Source of the DNA: CAZBJJ01 sp964492245
GTDB taxonomy: Bacteria > Spirochaetota > Spirochaetia > Treponematales > Breznakiellaceae
Direction: 5' to 3'
Length of the DNA stretch: 64,000 bases
NCBI GenBank assembly: GCA_964492245.1
Contig: CAZBJJ010000001.1
Location: forward strand, 90,624-154,623
How positions within the stretch are numbered: position 1 is the stretch's first letter; every line of letters starts with the position of its first letter. Below the pieces are notes generated by a model. It made no database searches and had not been told where the DNA came from. It was given only the letters and a program-made list of their open reading frames with translations. Below are positions 50,465 through 58,938 of this stretch, one piece after another. The position numbers and the translations under genes are program-made.

Positions 50465-52639
50465 ATGTCCTATAAAAATATTTTTTTCAACTTTTTAGCT
50501 TTTTTCCTATGTGCCAGTGCCTTCATCTATGCCCAAGAGCCCACGGCACAAATTGTGTATGCGGACAACGAACAGGCCCTAAGTATTGTAGATGCCCAAG
50601 GCAACAAACGCAGTGCCAATATTGGAGACAATGTGCGCGAGGGCGAAACCATATTTACCTCTAACACGACTGCAGAGCTACGTCTTAACCCCAATGGAAC
50701 AATTATTCGGCTAAGCCGCAATACAAACTTTAGGGTAGAAACCCTTGCCAACGACAGCTATAAACCGAGCAATATTTTTAAAATACTTACGGGCAAGCTC
50801 CGCACAATTGCCACACGAACTAAAGAAAACGAAGGATATATTTTTAAAACGCCAACTGCCATCTGTGGGGTAAGGGGTACCGATTTTTCCATAGAGGTAA
50901 TTGAAGGGAAAAAGGACCTTCTCGTTGTTAGCTCTGGCTTGGTCAGTTTTTCGCGAAAGGTGGAGAACGTCGTCGAAGAAATACATCTGGCTGCAGGCCA
51001 ATATGCAGATGCCCTAGCCCCTCGTTTTCGCCCCCTGCCGGTGACCGAGGAAATCCTAGAAAGCTTTACGGATTTAGAGTTTCAAGAACTCGATCCCGCA
51101 GAGGTTGAGCAGGATCTTTCGTTCCAGATTGACGAAGAAAACCTAGGGCTCGAATCGCAGTTGGAGGAAGACATTGATGACATTGATGATGAAGAAATAA
51201 AGGAAGAGGAGGTTCAAGCCAAAGAACGCCCTGCCCTATTATCTTGGCTCGGCGATATTTTAGGCTTTGAAGTAGGTGCCATATCTATCCATGGGCAAAC
51301 CTATGCCAAGGCGGTCATTCAGCCAACCTTTAATCTGGGCAAGGCCAAGGTCAGTCTATATCTGCCAGTTATTTACACAAACAATCTTTTTGACCCCGAT
51401 TCCTGGTATCAGCCTGGGGGAAATAACGAGTGGTCTTTTGGCAGCGAATACTGGGGATCCGACCCGCTCCTTAGTGCAATCGACTTTGCCAAAGACCTAG
51501 CCCTAAAAATACGCTACATTGAATATGGCAATCGATGGCTGGATCCTCTTTATCTGAATATTGGCAACCTTTCTACGATGAGTATTGGGCATGGTATTAT
51601 AATGCGCAATTTTGCCAACGACTCGGACTTTCCCGCCATTAGACGAATAGGTCTTAATACTGGTCTTAACCGCCAAACTTGGGGCCTTGAACTAGTGGCC
51701 AACGACCTGGCCGAACCAGATATTTTTGGTCTGCGGTTTAAATTTGCCAAGATGTTTGGCATCTCGGCTATTGCCGATATCAACCCTGGGCGCGATTTAG
51801 AATACGAATTACGCATGGAAAGTGGCTACCCACTTTTCTTGGCCGAGGCCCTCGATTTTGAAATACCCATTGTAAAAACAGAGGCCCTTCATTTACTGGC
51901 CTTTGCAGATATTGCAACAATGCTTCCCTATACCAGAAGGGATATTCCCAGTGGTCCAGAAGCAGGCTGGCAGACCCAGGCCGTATATGACCCAAATAGC
52001 ACAAACTTTTTTGAAGGTCTGCGCAACTATGGGTTTATGACCGGCGTCTTGGGAAAATTTCTCTTTGTCGATTACCGCCTAGAATACAGGCTTTTCCGGG
52101 GCACATTCAGGCCAGCCTTTTTTGATGCAAGCTACGAACGGATGCGTGGCGTTTACGCAAGGGATCTAGCACAATTACTTTCCAGCCCAGCTCCTGCGGC
52201 GATAGATATAAGTGGTATTTATGGAGAGGCAGGCTTTAATATATTAAAAGACAAACTGAGCTTTTTGATAGGTTATATGGCCCCATGGAGTTTTAACTCT
52301 TCGATCTCTACCAAAGAGATAATGAAACACGACTATATTCTCGCCAAGCTGGTACTTTCAAAAGGCCTTATACCCGCCTTCGATTTACATGGCTCTCTCG
52401 CTTACCAGAGAAACGGCTTTGTCTCTACAATTATGGATAAGGGAGAGGGAGAAGACCTTTTCGATGCAAATACGGTATTTAAGGGAGAGCTTATCTATCC
52501 AATTACCACGGGCATGGACCTAGCAGCAGTATTTACCACTGCGGCCCTGCGCGATAGTTCGGGCAATGTTGTATTAAATGCCGAGGGCAGAGCTAAAACC
52601 AAGCCAAGCCTGACCTTTGAAACAAGGATACGCTTCTAA
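50465..52639 (+). CDS. FecR-domain protein fused to a barrel of the 49047 type
   Basis: 724 aa. Signal peptide (IFFNFLAFFLCASAFIYAQE), then a FecR domain (about 24-190): GDNVREGETIFTSNTTAEL, IRLSRNTNFRVE and KTPTAICGVRGTDFSIEV. An acidic linker (LEEDIDDIDDEEIKEEEVQ) joins it to a C-terminal barrel-like half (from about 270) homologous to the preceding protein. Ends TFETRIRF. FecR domains are usually anti-sigma or periplasmic sensor parts; as a fusion to a barrel it would be in the periplasm. Ribosome site GGAGG. Likely cotranscribed with 49047. Confidence 0.8.
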   Translation: MSYKNIFFNFLAFFLCASAFIYAQEPTAQIVYADNEQALSIVDAQGNKRSANIGDNVREGETIFTSNTTAELRLNPNGTIIRLSRNTNFRVETLANDSYKPSNIFKILTGKLRTIATRTKENEGYIFKTPTAICGVRGTDFSIEVIEGKKDLLVVSSGLVSFSRKVENVVEEIHLAAGQYADALAPRFRPLPVTEEILESFTDLEFQELDPAEVEQDLSFQIDEENLGLESQLEEDIDDIDDEEIKEEEVQAKERPALLSWLGDILGFEVGAISIHGQTYAKAVIQPTFNLGKAKVSLYLPVIYTNNLFDPDSWYQPGGNNEWSFGSEYWGSDPLLSAIDFAKDLALKIRYIEYGNRWLDPLYLNIGNLSTMSIGHGIIMRNFANDSDFPAIRRIGLNTGLNRQTWGLELVANDLAEPDIFGLRFKFAKMFGISAIADINPGRDLEYELRMESGYPLFLAEALDFEIPIVKTEALHLLAFADIATMLPYTRRDIPSGPEAGWQTQAVYDPNSTNFFEGLRNYGFMTGVLGKFLFVDYRLEYRLFRGTFRPAFFDASYERMRGVYARDLAQLLSSPAPAAIDISGIYGEAGFNILKDKLSFLIGYMAPWSFNSSISTKEIMKHDYILAKLVLSKGLIPAFDLHGSLAYQRNGFVSTIMDKGEGEDLFDANTVFKGELIYPITTGMDLAAVFTTAALRDSSGNVVLNAEGRAKTKPSLTFETRIRF

Positions 52640-52646
52640 TAACAAA

Positions 52647-52676
52647 CCAGGCTAGACAATTATTGTTTTAGCCTGG
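52647..52676. terminator. Hairpin between converging genes
   Basis: CCAGGCTA pairs with TAGCCTGG, with ACAAT-T-ATTGT nested inside, between the FecR-barrel gene (plus) and the TPR lipoprotein (minus). No T-run on either side, so it may rely on another mode of termination. Confidence 0.5.
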
Positions 52677-52678
52677 CC

Positions 52679-53554
52679 CTATTTGCCGAGTGTTTTCTTT
52701 AATTCATCGATGGCCTGTATGTCTTGGTAGCCCAACTTAATAGCTTCTTCCAGGACAGTGGCGGCCTGCTCGTCTTCTGCCAAGGCAAGAATTTCTGCCT
52801 TTTTAAATACGAGACTTGGTTTATCGAGATTGAACGAGGAAAGCTTGTCGCTAGCGATAAGGCTGTTTAACTCTTCTATTGCCTTTGCATAGAACTCATG
52901 TTTTTCCAAGGCTTTTATATACTCGTATTTAATGCCAAGCTGATTAGAATTTGCGCCTATCCACGCAGCATAGGAATCGATACAGCGGGGATCCGAAAGA
53001 CCTGCTTCTATTCTAGCTTGCAAAAGAAGGCTGTCGCCCTCTGCTTTTTTATCTTCCAAATAAACCGCCAATGCCTCTTGGGCCTCGTAAAAGCGCGAAA
53101 GTTGGGTAAGCACAATGGCATGATTATAGGCTTCCTCGGGCGTCTCGGGGACTTGTTCTCTGTATCGATTGTACAAGGATTCAGCTAAATCGTAGTTTTT
53201 TAAATATAGGGCAACAAAGGCAGCAGATTTTAAAACCATGGTATTATCTGGATCTAAGGGCAAAACAAGCAAAAAATAATCCAAGGCCTCTTGGAATTTT
53301 TTTTCTTCCCAGGCAATTAAACCCAGCTGATACCTCGTGGCCGCCATGGTCTTTTCGTAGGAAAGAGAATATTTATACCATTTCTTTGCCTCTTCGTATT
53401 TTTTTAAATTTTGATAGGCCCTTCCCAAGTCGTAATATTCCTCGGCAGAGAGCCCCCGGGGGCGACTAGCACAGGAAAGGCAAAGAAAAATAAAAATACT
53501 TAGGGCTCCCCATATTGCTTTTTTAAAGCCTAAGGGGGCCCTAATAAGCTTCAT
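52679..53554 (-). CDS. TPR-repeat lipoprotein
   Basis: 291 aa. Signal sequence with Cys after FLCLSC (relaxed spirochaete lipobox), then TPR units: AEEYYDLGRAYQNLKKYEEA, TRYQLGLIAWEEKKFQEALD, MVLKSAAFVALYLKNYDLAE and EEAYNHAIVLTQLSRFYEAQ. Such lipoproteins usually hold envelope complexes together, for example the BamD-like or gliding-related type. It lies 3 bases after the small barrel gene and is probably cotranscribed. Confidence 0.82.
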   Translation of the reverse strand: MKLIRAPLGFKKAIWGALSIFIFLCLSCASRPRGLSAEEYYDLGRAYQNLKKYEEAKKWYKYSLSYEKTMAATRYQLGLIAWEEKKFQEALDYFLLVLPLDPDNTMVLKSAAFVALYLKNYDLAESLYNRYREQVPETPEEAYNHAIVLTQLSRFYEAQEALAVYLEDKKAEGDSLLLQARIEAGLSDPRCIDSYAAWIGANSNQLGIKYEYIKALEKHEFYAKAIEELNSLIASDKLSSFNLDKPSLVFKKAEILALAEDEQAATVLEEAIKLGYQDIQAIDELKKTLGK

Positions 53555-53557
53555 ATT

Positions 53558-54031
53558 TTAAAACCAGAACCGAAAGCCAAAACCAGCCTGCATACCAAAA
53601 TTGGGAATTTGGACGCCGTCGGGGGCAATAAAAGTAATACCAGGGGCAATTTCTAAAAAGAGCTCCAGAGGTTTAATAGGAAATATATTTAAGCCAACAG
53701 GGACTCGTCCACCTAAAACAAAAAGGTTATTTCCTATAGAGGTGTACAATCCGGGGCCGACATAAAAATTCAACATGCCTGTCAAAGATTCTTGAATGAG
53801 CCACCAATCCATTATAAGGGCAGCAGATGCATCGCCCTCTTTGGGAATATTAATGCCAAGGGCAAAAACAGGCGGATATTTGCCAAGTCTAAAGGTAAGC
53901 ATTGCCGAATGCGGCATAGAACCCAAAACATTTGCTCCAAAAACACCGCCAACAGCAGCCTTATATGGTGCAGCATAGACCGCAGTAGCGGCAAGACTTA
54001 AAAAAATAGCTAATACCAAACCTTTCTTCAT
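53558..54031 (-). CDS. Small outer-membrane beta-barrel candidate
   Basis: 157 aa with a clear signal peptide (MKKGLVLAIFLSLAATAVYA). The mature part, of about 135 residues, alternates hydrophobic strands and turns (LNFYVGPGLYTSIGNNLFVL, LELFLEIAPGITFIAP) and ends AGFGFRFWF with terminal Phe. This is the size of an eight-stranded barrel; it resembles the DUF3996-type small barrels of Borrelia in form. Upstream of it lies an inverted repeat, ATATATC-GT-GATATAT (54043-54058). Confidence 0.78.
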   Translation of the reverse strand: MKKGLVLAIFLSLAATAVYAAPYKAAVGGVFGANVLGSMPHSAMLTFRLGKYPPVFALGINIPKEGDASAALIMDWWLIQESLTGMLNFYVGPGLYTSIGNNLFVLGGRVPVGLNIFPIKPLELFLEIAPGITFIAPDGVQIPNFGMQAGFGFRFWF

Positions 54032-54042
54032 ACGACCTCCAA

Positions 54043-54058
54043 ATATATCGTGATATAT
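54043..54058. promoter_or_regulatory. Inverted repeat before the small barrel gene
   Basis: ATATATC and GATATAT around GT, 12-27 bases before the ATG, next to the ribosome site GGAGG. It may be an operator or only AT-rich sequence; the arms differ from the TATCATA sites. Confidence 0.35.
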
Positions 54059-54093
54059 AAAAGTATATAATTAATAAAAGATAATTTCCAGCC

Positions 54094-55209
54094 TTAATAA
54101 TCGTTAAATGGCGCTTGTAATTGAAGCTGAGACCTCTTAGCCCACTCGCCAGCCTCGGGCAGGGAGGCCAAAAAATGCCAAATCCACTGTGCAGCTATCT
54201 GTTTTCCAGAATACCAGGAACTTACTGCCAGCCAATACATACCGGGGTACCAGTCCTGAGAATTGACATAGTGTTGTAATTCATAATTGTTTTTTATTTT
54301 ATTGTGAGCGTCCTCCAAGGTTTCGAAGGTCCATGAGCTATTGGAAAGAGATATTTCTTGCAAGATACTAGTACTAGAAATAAGAAAGGCATACAGGGCA
54401 TGTTCCCAAGCTCTCTCCCACCTGCCGGCTTGGCGGTACAGGGTAGATAGCATCTCGTGTGCCAAAAAATATTCAGAGGCGGGGTAGCGATATAACTGTA
54501 GGACATGGTCTAGGCCCTCTCTGCCCGAAATGTTTTTGGCCAATGAAGCCTGAATAAAAGGAGTCTGCCAGGATTGGTACTGCTCGTCCTGCTCTAAAAT
54601 CTTTGTAAGACTCTCCTCTTCTAAATGCGCAGCTCCCTGTTGATGGTATAAATCGGCCATTGCGTAAAGAATATTTCGCCCTTCCTCTTGGCTGCTAAAA
54701 GGATTTTCTGCATCCAATGCCCTGTTGTAGCGCTTAATGGCCAAATCATATTCGCCCTCTGCGGCCAATACCCTTCCCGCCCAGTACTGGGCCTCCGGAT
54801 ATTCCGCTAGATACTTAAGGCGGGACAAAAGGCTGTTTACTGAATCGTTTAAAAGATGCGGTTCTGCAACCCGCTTAGTTTCTTCGATTGCCTTAAAGGC
54901 ATCAATTAAATTTCTTTTTTTAATTTCTTTCTCGGCCATGGGAAGAATATCGCCATAAATACGAATTTCTGGCAGTGAAAGTGCCGAAACAAGGGCCTGA
55001 TAGAGGGAGGTGAAATATTCGTTGCGCTGGCGAATGGCATCCTCGAAGGTCAACAGGGCATCGCCAAGCTCCCCCTCCCGAAATTTGCGCTTACCGAGTT
55101 CGAGCATGAACCACCATCGCTCCTCGATACTGCCCTGGCCTGGCAGGGCACCCAAAAGGCCGACCGAAAAACTAAAAATTAAAACAATGCCCAGTAATTT
55201 TTGCTTCAA
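54094..55209 (-). CDS. Exported TPR-like repeat protein
   Basis: 371 aa with signal peptide MKQKLLGIVLIFSFSVGLLG, cleaved near ALPG. Helical repeats throughout, including ELGKRKFREGELGDALLTFE, AGRVLAAEGEYDLAIKRYNR, ADLYHQQGAAHLEEESLTKI and SEYFLAHEMLSTLYRQAGRW. Probably periplasmic scaffold. Overlaps the ispG stop by 4 bases, so it is translated with ispG. Function not identified. Confidence 0.75.
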   Translation of the reverse strand: MKQKLLGIVLIFSFSVGLLGALPGQGSIEERWWFMLELGKRKFREGELGDALLTFEDAIRQRNEYFTSLYQALVSALSLPEIRIYGDILPMAEKEIKKRNLIDAFKAIEETKRVAEPHLLNDSVNSLLSRLKYLAEYPEAQYWAGRVLAAEGEYDLAIKRYNRALDAENPFSSQEEGRNILYAMADLYHQQGAAHLEEESLTKILEQDEQYQSWQTPFIQASLAKNISGREGLDHVLQLYRYPASEYFLAHEMLSTLYRQAGRWERAWEHALYAFLISSTSILQEISLSNSSWTFETLEDAHNKIKNNYELQHYVNSQDWYPGMYWLAVSSWYSGKQIAAQWIWHFLASLPEAGEWAKRSQLQLQAPFNDY

Positions 55210-56324
55210 AGCTTTGCAAGCTCCTGTTCAAAGGCTGAATCTGCCTCGTCGATAGACAGTCTGCGGCAAATTTTTCCCTTTCTAAAAATGATAACCTTAT
55301 TCCCCACTCCAGTTATTCCAATATCGGCGTGGCGGGCCTCGCCAGGGCCGTTGACCCCACAGCCCATAATTGCCACGACAATGTCCTTATTGAGCGCATA
55401 CAGGCGATCCTGCCAGCGCGCAGTAAAGGCATGGGTGTCAAAGCTATTGCGCCCGCAGCGGGGACAGGAAATAATGCTCACCCCTTTTCGCCTAGCCTCT
55501 GTGTTGGTTTTTTCGGCAACTGCGGCCAATATTTCGCGTGCGGCTATTACCTCACTCTCCATAGTATCGGACAAAGACACCCGTATGGTTGAACCAATTT
55601 TTTTAGTTAAAAGCTCGCTCATAGCCAGGCTACTGCGCACAATACCGGGAATTAAGGGGCCGGCCTCGGTTACCCCAAGGTGCAGGGGTATACTGCGCTG
55701 ATTAGCGATAATAACATTTGCCTGTACTGTTTCCTGAATACTCGAAGCCTTTATGGAAAGCACCAGATTGTTAAAGCCCCTTTCTTCGCACCAGGATAAT
55801 TCTCTCTCTGCAGCTTCAACCAGGGCCTGGCTGCGCGTAATGCTATGGCTATCGACTGCCTCGGCCAAATCTTTGTGAAGGCTGCCGGCATTAATACCAA
55901 TGCGAATGGGCCTACTGAGCTCTGCTGCCCGCTCGAGCACCGCCGCAGCTTTTTCTTTAGACCCGATATTGCCAGGATTTATACGGATTTTGGCAATCGG
56001 ATAATCAAGGCACTGCAAGGCAAGGCGGTAATCGAAATGTATATCGGCTACAAGGGGCAGGCTTACCAATTTAGAGAGCTCTCCGAGCGCCTGTGCCCCC
56101 TTTGCATCGGGTACGGCAAAGCGCAAGAGATTGCAGCCCATGGACTGTAATTTTTCTATCTGCGCAATAAGGGTTTTACCCGCCCTACCCTGAAGATCGT
56201 CTAAGGAAAGGGGCTCTTTATACATTGTCTGAATGGCAATGGGGTGTTCCCCCCCAATAAGAACTGCATCGATATGCTCAAATCCGCCAATTTTAACGGC
56301 TGAAGTGGGAAGAATATTATTCAT
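55206..56324 (-). CDS. ispG: 4-hydroxy-3-methylbut-2-en-1-yl diphosphate synthase
   Basis: MEP pathway enzyme with a 4Fe-4S cluster. 372 aa, with QTMYKEPLS near the start, GCNLLRFAVPDAKGAQAL, IRINPGNIGSKEKA, and the cluster cysteines in ISCPRCGRNSFD and VAIMGCGVNGPGEARHADIG (GCxVNGPGE hallmark). Complete. No clear ribosome site before the ATG. It lies just after the V-ATPase terminator, with only 30 bases between, so its promoter must overlap that region. Dxr of the same pathway is at 16971. Confidence 0.94.
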   Translation of the reverse strand: MNNILPTSAVKIGGFEHIDAVLIGGEHPIAIQTMYKEPLSLDDLQGRAGKTLIAQIEKLQSMGCNLLRFAVPDAKGAQALGELSKLVSLPLVADIHFDYRLALQCLDYPIAKIRINPGNIGSKEKAAAVLERAAELSRPIRIGINAGSLHKDLAEAVDSHSITRSQALVEAAERELSWCEERGFNNLVLSIKASSIQETVQANVIIANQRSIPLHLGVTEAGPLIPGIVRSSLAMSELLTKKIGSTIRVSLSDTMESEVIAAREILAAVAEKTNTEARRKGVSIISCPRCGRNSFDTHAFTARWQDRLYALNKDIVVAIMGCGVNGPGEARHADIGITGVGNKVIIFRKGKICRRLSIDEADSAFEQELAKL

Positions 56325-56353
56325 AACAGGCTAAGTATGAGGGATTTTTACTT

Positions 56354-56384
56354 AAAAAAAAAGAGAGGCAGATACCTGCCTCTC
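56354..56384 (-). terminator. Terminator of the V-ATPase operon
   Basis: On the minus strand, GAGAGGCAG-GTAT-CTGCCTCTC (perfect 9-bp stem) is followed by nine T residues. It lies 9 bases after the atpK stop. Confidence 0.95.
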
Positions 56385-56392
56385 CCTATAAA

Positions 56393-56818
56393 TTAAAGCA
56401 GGCCCATCGAGAAGACCATTACGAAGAGCGCAACGGTTTCGATAAGACCTACAATAAGAATATAATTGCCAAAGCCCTGCCCGGTTTCGGCAAAGGCATC
56501 GGATGCTGCAGCGGCACATTTACCCTGATACAGGGCAGAAAGGCCCATTGCAAGACCGGCAAAAATACCAATAGCCAGTTTGCCAATGCCGTCGACAGTC
56601 TGCGAGGCGACCAGCTGGTTCATCAGAATAAATCCATAGATAGTCTGAGTAAGAGGTGCACCGGCAAAGGCCACTAATAAAAATGGCACCGCCTTGTTTT
56701 GCAAAAAGCATTTCTTCCAGGCACCAATTGCCGACAGGCCGGCAAGACCAGCTCCTAAGGTAGAGCCAAGAGCCGATAGCCCCAGACAGGCCGCTATTCC
56801 AATCATTCCAATACCCAT
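56393..56818 (-). CDS. atpK: V-type ATP synthase subunit K (membrane ring)
   Basis: 141 aa with four membrane segments in two hairpins, as in Enterococcus NtpK. The ion-binding Glu127 is in GLIETVALFV. Thr57 and Gln58 (APLTQTIYGF) and Gln98 (LYQGKCAAA) match the Na+ ligands Thr64, Gln65 and Gln110 of NtpK (PGTQGLYGF, AQGKVAAA), with Glu127 matching Glu139. This suggests Na+ coupling. Last gene of the operon; ribosome site AAGGAG. Confidence 0.93.
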   Translation of the reverse strand: MGIGMIGIAACLGLSALGSTLGAGLAGLSAIGAWKKCFLQNKAVPFLLVAFAGAPLTQTIYGFILMNQLVASQTVDGIGKLAIGIFAGLAMGLSALYQGKCAAAASDAFAETGQGFGNYILIVGLIETVALFVMVFSMGLL

Positions 56819-56889
56819 ATATATCTCCTTACCTTTATAGCCCTCATTCCGGGCGCAATTTTTAAGCTCGAACCGGCGAGCCAGTGTAC

Positions 56890-58938
56890 TTATTTAGAGG
56901 CCTTTTCCCCAAAGGGGCGGTAGGCCGTCCCCGACCACTCCATGCCAAGGTGGCCCGAATACTCGAGCATATTCAATCTTACCCCATGCACCATAACCGA
57001 AAGCGCGTTCATCGCAATGTTTAAACCATGGCCAAAGATAAATATCAGACCTCCAGCCAGAATGCGCACTAGTCCAGGTGGCAGGGCGAAGGCCATGGCA
57101 TTAAAACTTTGGGCAATTGATAGCCCTGCAAGCCCCACGGCAAATAGACGAATATAACTGATAATATCCGAAAAACTGCTCACCGCCGAGAGGAAGCTAG
57201 GCAGAAAACCGGCAAAACCCTTGCCTACATTGGCAAAAAAGTTCCCGCCATCCTGCTCGACAAAGATAAAATAGACAAGAAGGCCGCCAACAATCATATA
57301 CAGGGCGAATGCTGGTATGGGAAAGGCCTCGCGATCCAGCACTAAATTGAGTACTAAATAAAAGAGGCCAATGACCAAGGAGAGCCAGCCAATTTCTGAA
57401 AACATCTTTAAGGAGGGAAAGAGGTTCTTTATATTTTTAAGATGGGCAAATACCAGTTGTACTACCCCTATGAAAAAACAGAGATATTTAATATTTTGCT
57501 GAACAAGTTTATTGGCCATCGTGGGGTCCATATTCGCCTTTGGTAAAAAGGGGGGAATAACTAGTTTTTGCAAAAAGACAGGTAGGGCTTCGAGTTCTAG
57601 GCCAAACCAACTGCCGTTAATGGCCCCCCAAATAATCGTTGCAAGGCTTAAAAAGGCCAAAAGCAGGAAGCCTTCTCGGGCCTCCTTATTTTTGGGGCGT
57701 TTTTTAATAACTATAAAGCCAATTGCTAGCAATAAAAGGCTGCCATAGCCGGCATCTCCAAAAATCATGGCGAAAAACAGGGCAAAAAAGGCCAAAAAAG
57801 ATACGCTGATATCGTATTCGCGATAGCCGGGAACGGTGCCCAAGAGTGCGAAGACGGGTTTGCTCAGACGGCCAAAAAGGTTGTTTTTAAGTTTTGTGGG
57901 GACGGCATCGCTTTCGCTAGGCTCGGCAACTAAAAGGGCCCAAGACTCTTCGAGGGCGGCCCGTTTTATATGGCCCACACTTTCGTCGGGAACATAGCCC
58001 TGAATCCAGGAAACTTCACCAACGAAGTTGGTGGCATCAACAGAGTTGGTGGCACCAACAGAGTTGGTGNNNNNNNNNNNNNNNNNNNNNNNNNNNNNNN
58101 NNNNNNNNNNNNNNNNNNNNNNNNNNNNNNNNNNNNNNNNNNNNNNNNNNNNNNNNNNNNNNNNNNNNNCAACAGAGTTGGTGGCACCAACAGAGTTGGT
58201 GTTGGCAGCTTCCAGGTTTTCGAAGCTCGCATGGGCGGTAAAATATTCAATGTCGTCATTTAAACGGCCGAGATGGCTTTGTAAAAGGGATACATAGGCA
58301 GCCCGCTCGCCAAGTAAGCCCTCAATCTCCCTCTGGCGCGCCAATAGGGCATCGAGTTCCTTTTGCAATTCCTCCGGCCTTTTCTCTCCATAGGCAAAGG
58401 GGCTTGCACCCTCAATTTTTGGATCTATTTCGAAGGGGTTTCCCACCGAAAAAAGCCGGACCTGGGTTTTACTTTTGGAGACAATCAGAATTTTTTTGTC
58501 ATTTTGTAAGGCCTTCATTTCGCGCAGAGAAATTTCGTAGGGCACAAGCTCCACTCCGGCCTTTAAAAATTCAGCAAAATCGCTCTGAGAAAAATTCCCC
58601 CAGCCTGTAAGACGATTTAACTCCCCATAAATAGCCTTTTCCTTTTCGGCTAGAGCCTTAAGTTCGTCTTTTAGGTGAAGAACCTCCTGCACAAGTGCTT
58701 CGGTTTTCGGGCCCTTGTTTTCTTTTAGCTCGGTCGCAGACAGTTCTTCTGCATTCTGTTCAAGTACAGCCAGGGCAGATAAAAGCCGTTCTTTTTCCTC
58801 TAATAGGGCCTGAAGCCTTGGCGACTGAATGCTCTTGCGCTCGAAGTGCACAAGGCCAAGTTCGCCCAGTTTTTCTAAGGTGGCATCTCGTTCCCTATCC
58901 ATTATGGCTAGGGTAATTTTTTTCATTGGTACAATCAC
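56890..58938 (-). CDS. atpI: V-type ATP synthase subunit I, with assembly gap
   Basis: The a-subunit homologue that conducts ions. The N-terminal cytoplasmic arm (MIVPMKKITLAIMDRERD) has coiled-coil helices. About seven or eight membrane segments follow residue 370, with ISYIRLFAVGLAGLSIAQSF carrying the conserved Arg of the ion channel. Near residue 260 the sequence meets a repeat TNSVGA in the arm and then 100 N. The same frame continues on both sides, but the N count is a placeholder, so the true length is unknown. Confidence 0.88.
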   Translation of the reverse strand: MIVPMKKITLAIMDRERDATLEKLGELGLVHFERKSIQSPRLQALLEEKERLLSALAVLEQNAEELSATELKENKGPKTEALVQEVLHLKDELKALAEKEKAIYGELNRLTGWGNFSQSDFAEFLKAGVELVPYEISLREMKALQNDKKILIVSKSKTQVRLFSVGNPFEIDPKIEGASPFAYGEKRPEELQKELDALLARQREIEGLLGERAAYVSLLQSHLGRLNDDIEYFTAHASFENLEAANTNSVGATNSVXXXXXXXXXXXXXXXXXXXXXXXXXXXXXXXXXXTNSVGATNSVDATNFVGEVSWIQGYVPDESVGHIKRAALEESWALLVAEPSESDAVPTKLKNNLFGRLSKPVFALLGTVPGYREYDISVSFLAFFALFFAMIFGDAGYGSLLLLAIGFIVIKKRPKNKEAREGFLLLAFLSLATIIWGAINGSWFGLELEALPVFLQKLVIPPFLPKANMDPTMANKLVQQNIKYLCFFIGVVQLVFAHLKNIKNLFPSLKMFSEIGWLSLVIGLFYLVLNLVLDREAFPIPAFALYMIVGGLLVYFIFVEQDGGNFFANVGKGFAGFLPSFLSAVSSFSDIISYIRLFAVGLAGLSIAQSFNAMAFALPPGLVRILAGGLIFIFGHGLNIAMNALSVMVHGVRLNMLEYSGHLGMEWSGTAYRPFGEKASK
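58015..58200. repeat. 18-bp tandem repeat within atpI, flanking the gap
   Basis: The unit GGCACCAACAGAGTTGGT is seen at 58051-58068 and 58183-58200. A partial copy follows the gap (58170-58182), one variant has T at position 5 (58033-58050), and a diverged copy is at 58015-58032. The unit contains the inverted arms ACCAAC/GTTGGT. On the minus strand each unit encodes T-N-S-V-G-A. Repeat phase across the gap is off by 6 (132 bases between unit starts). Confidence 0.9.
58070..58169. other. Assembly gap of 100 N
   Basis: Exactly 100 N, the usual code for a gap of unknown size, in the middle of the tandem repeat. The number of repeats and the true distance are not known. Confidence 0.97.

Noticed and set aside
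58015..58200. Possible CRISPR array (repeats at regular spacing)
   Set aside because: Units are directly adjacent 18-mers without spacers, in frame within atpI; this is a coding tandem repeat.
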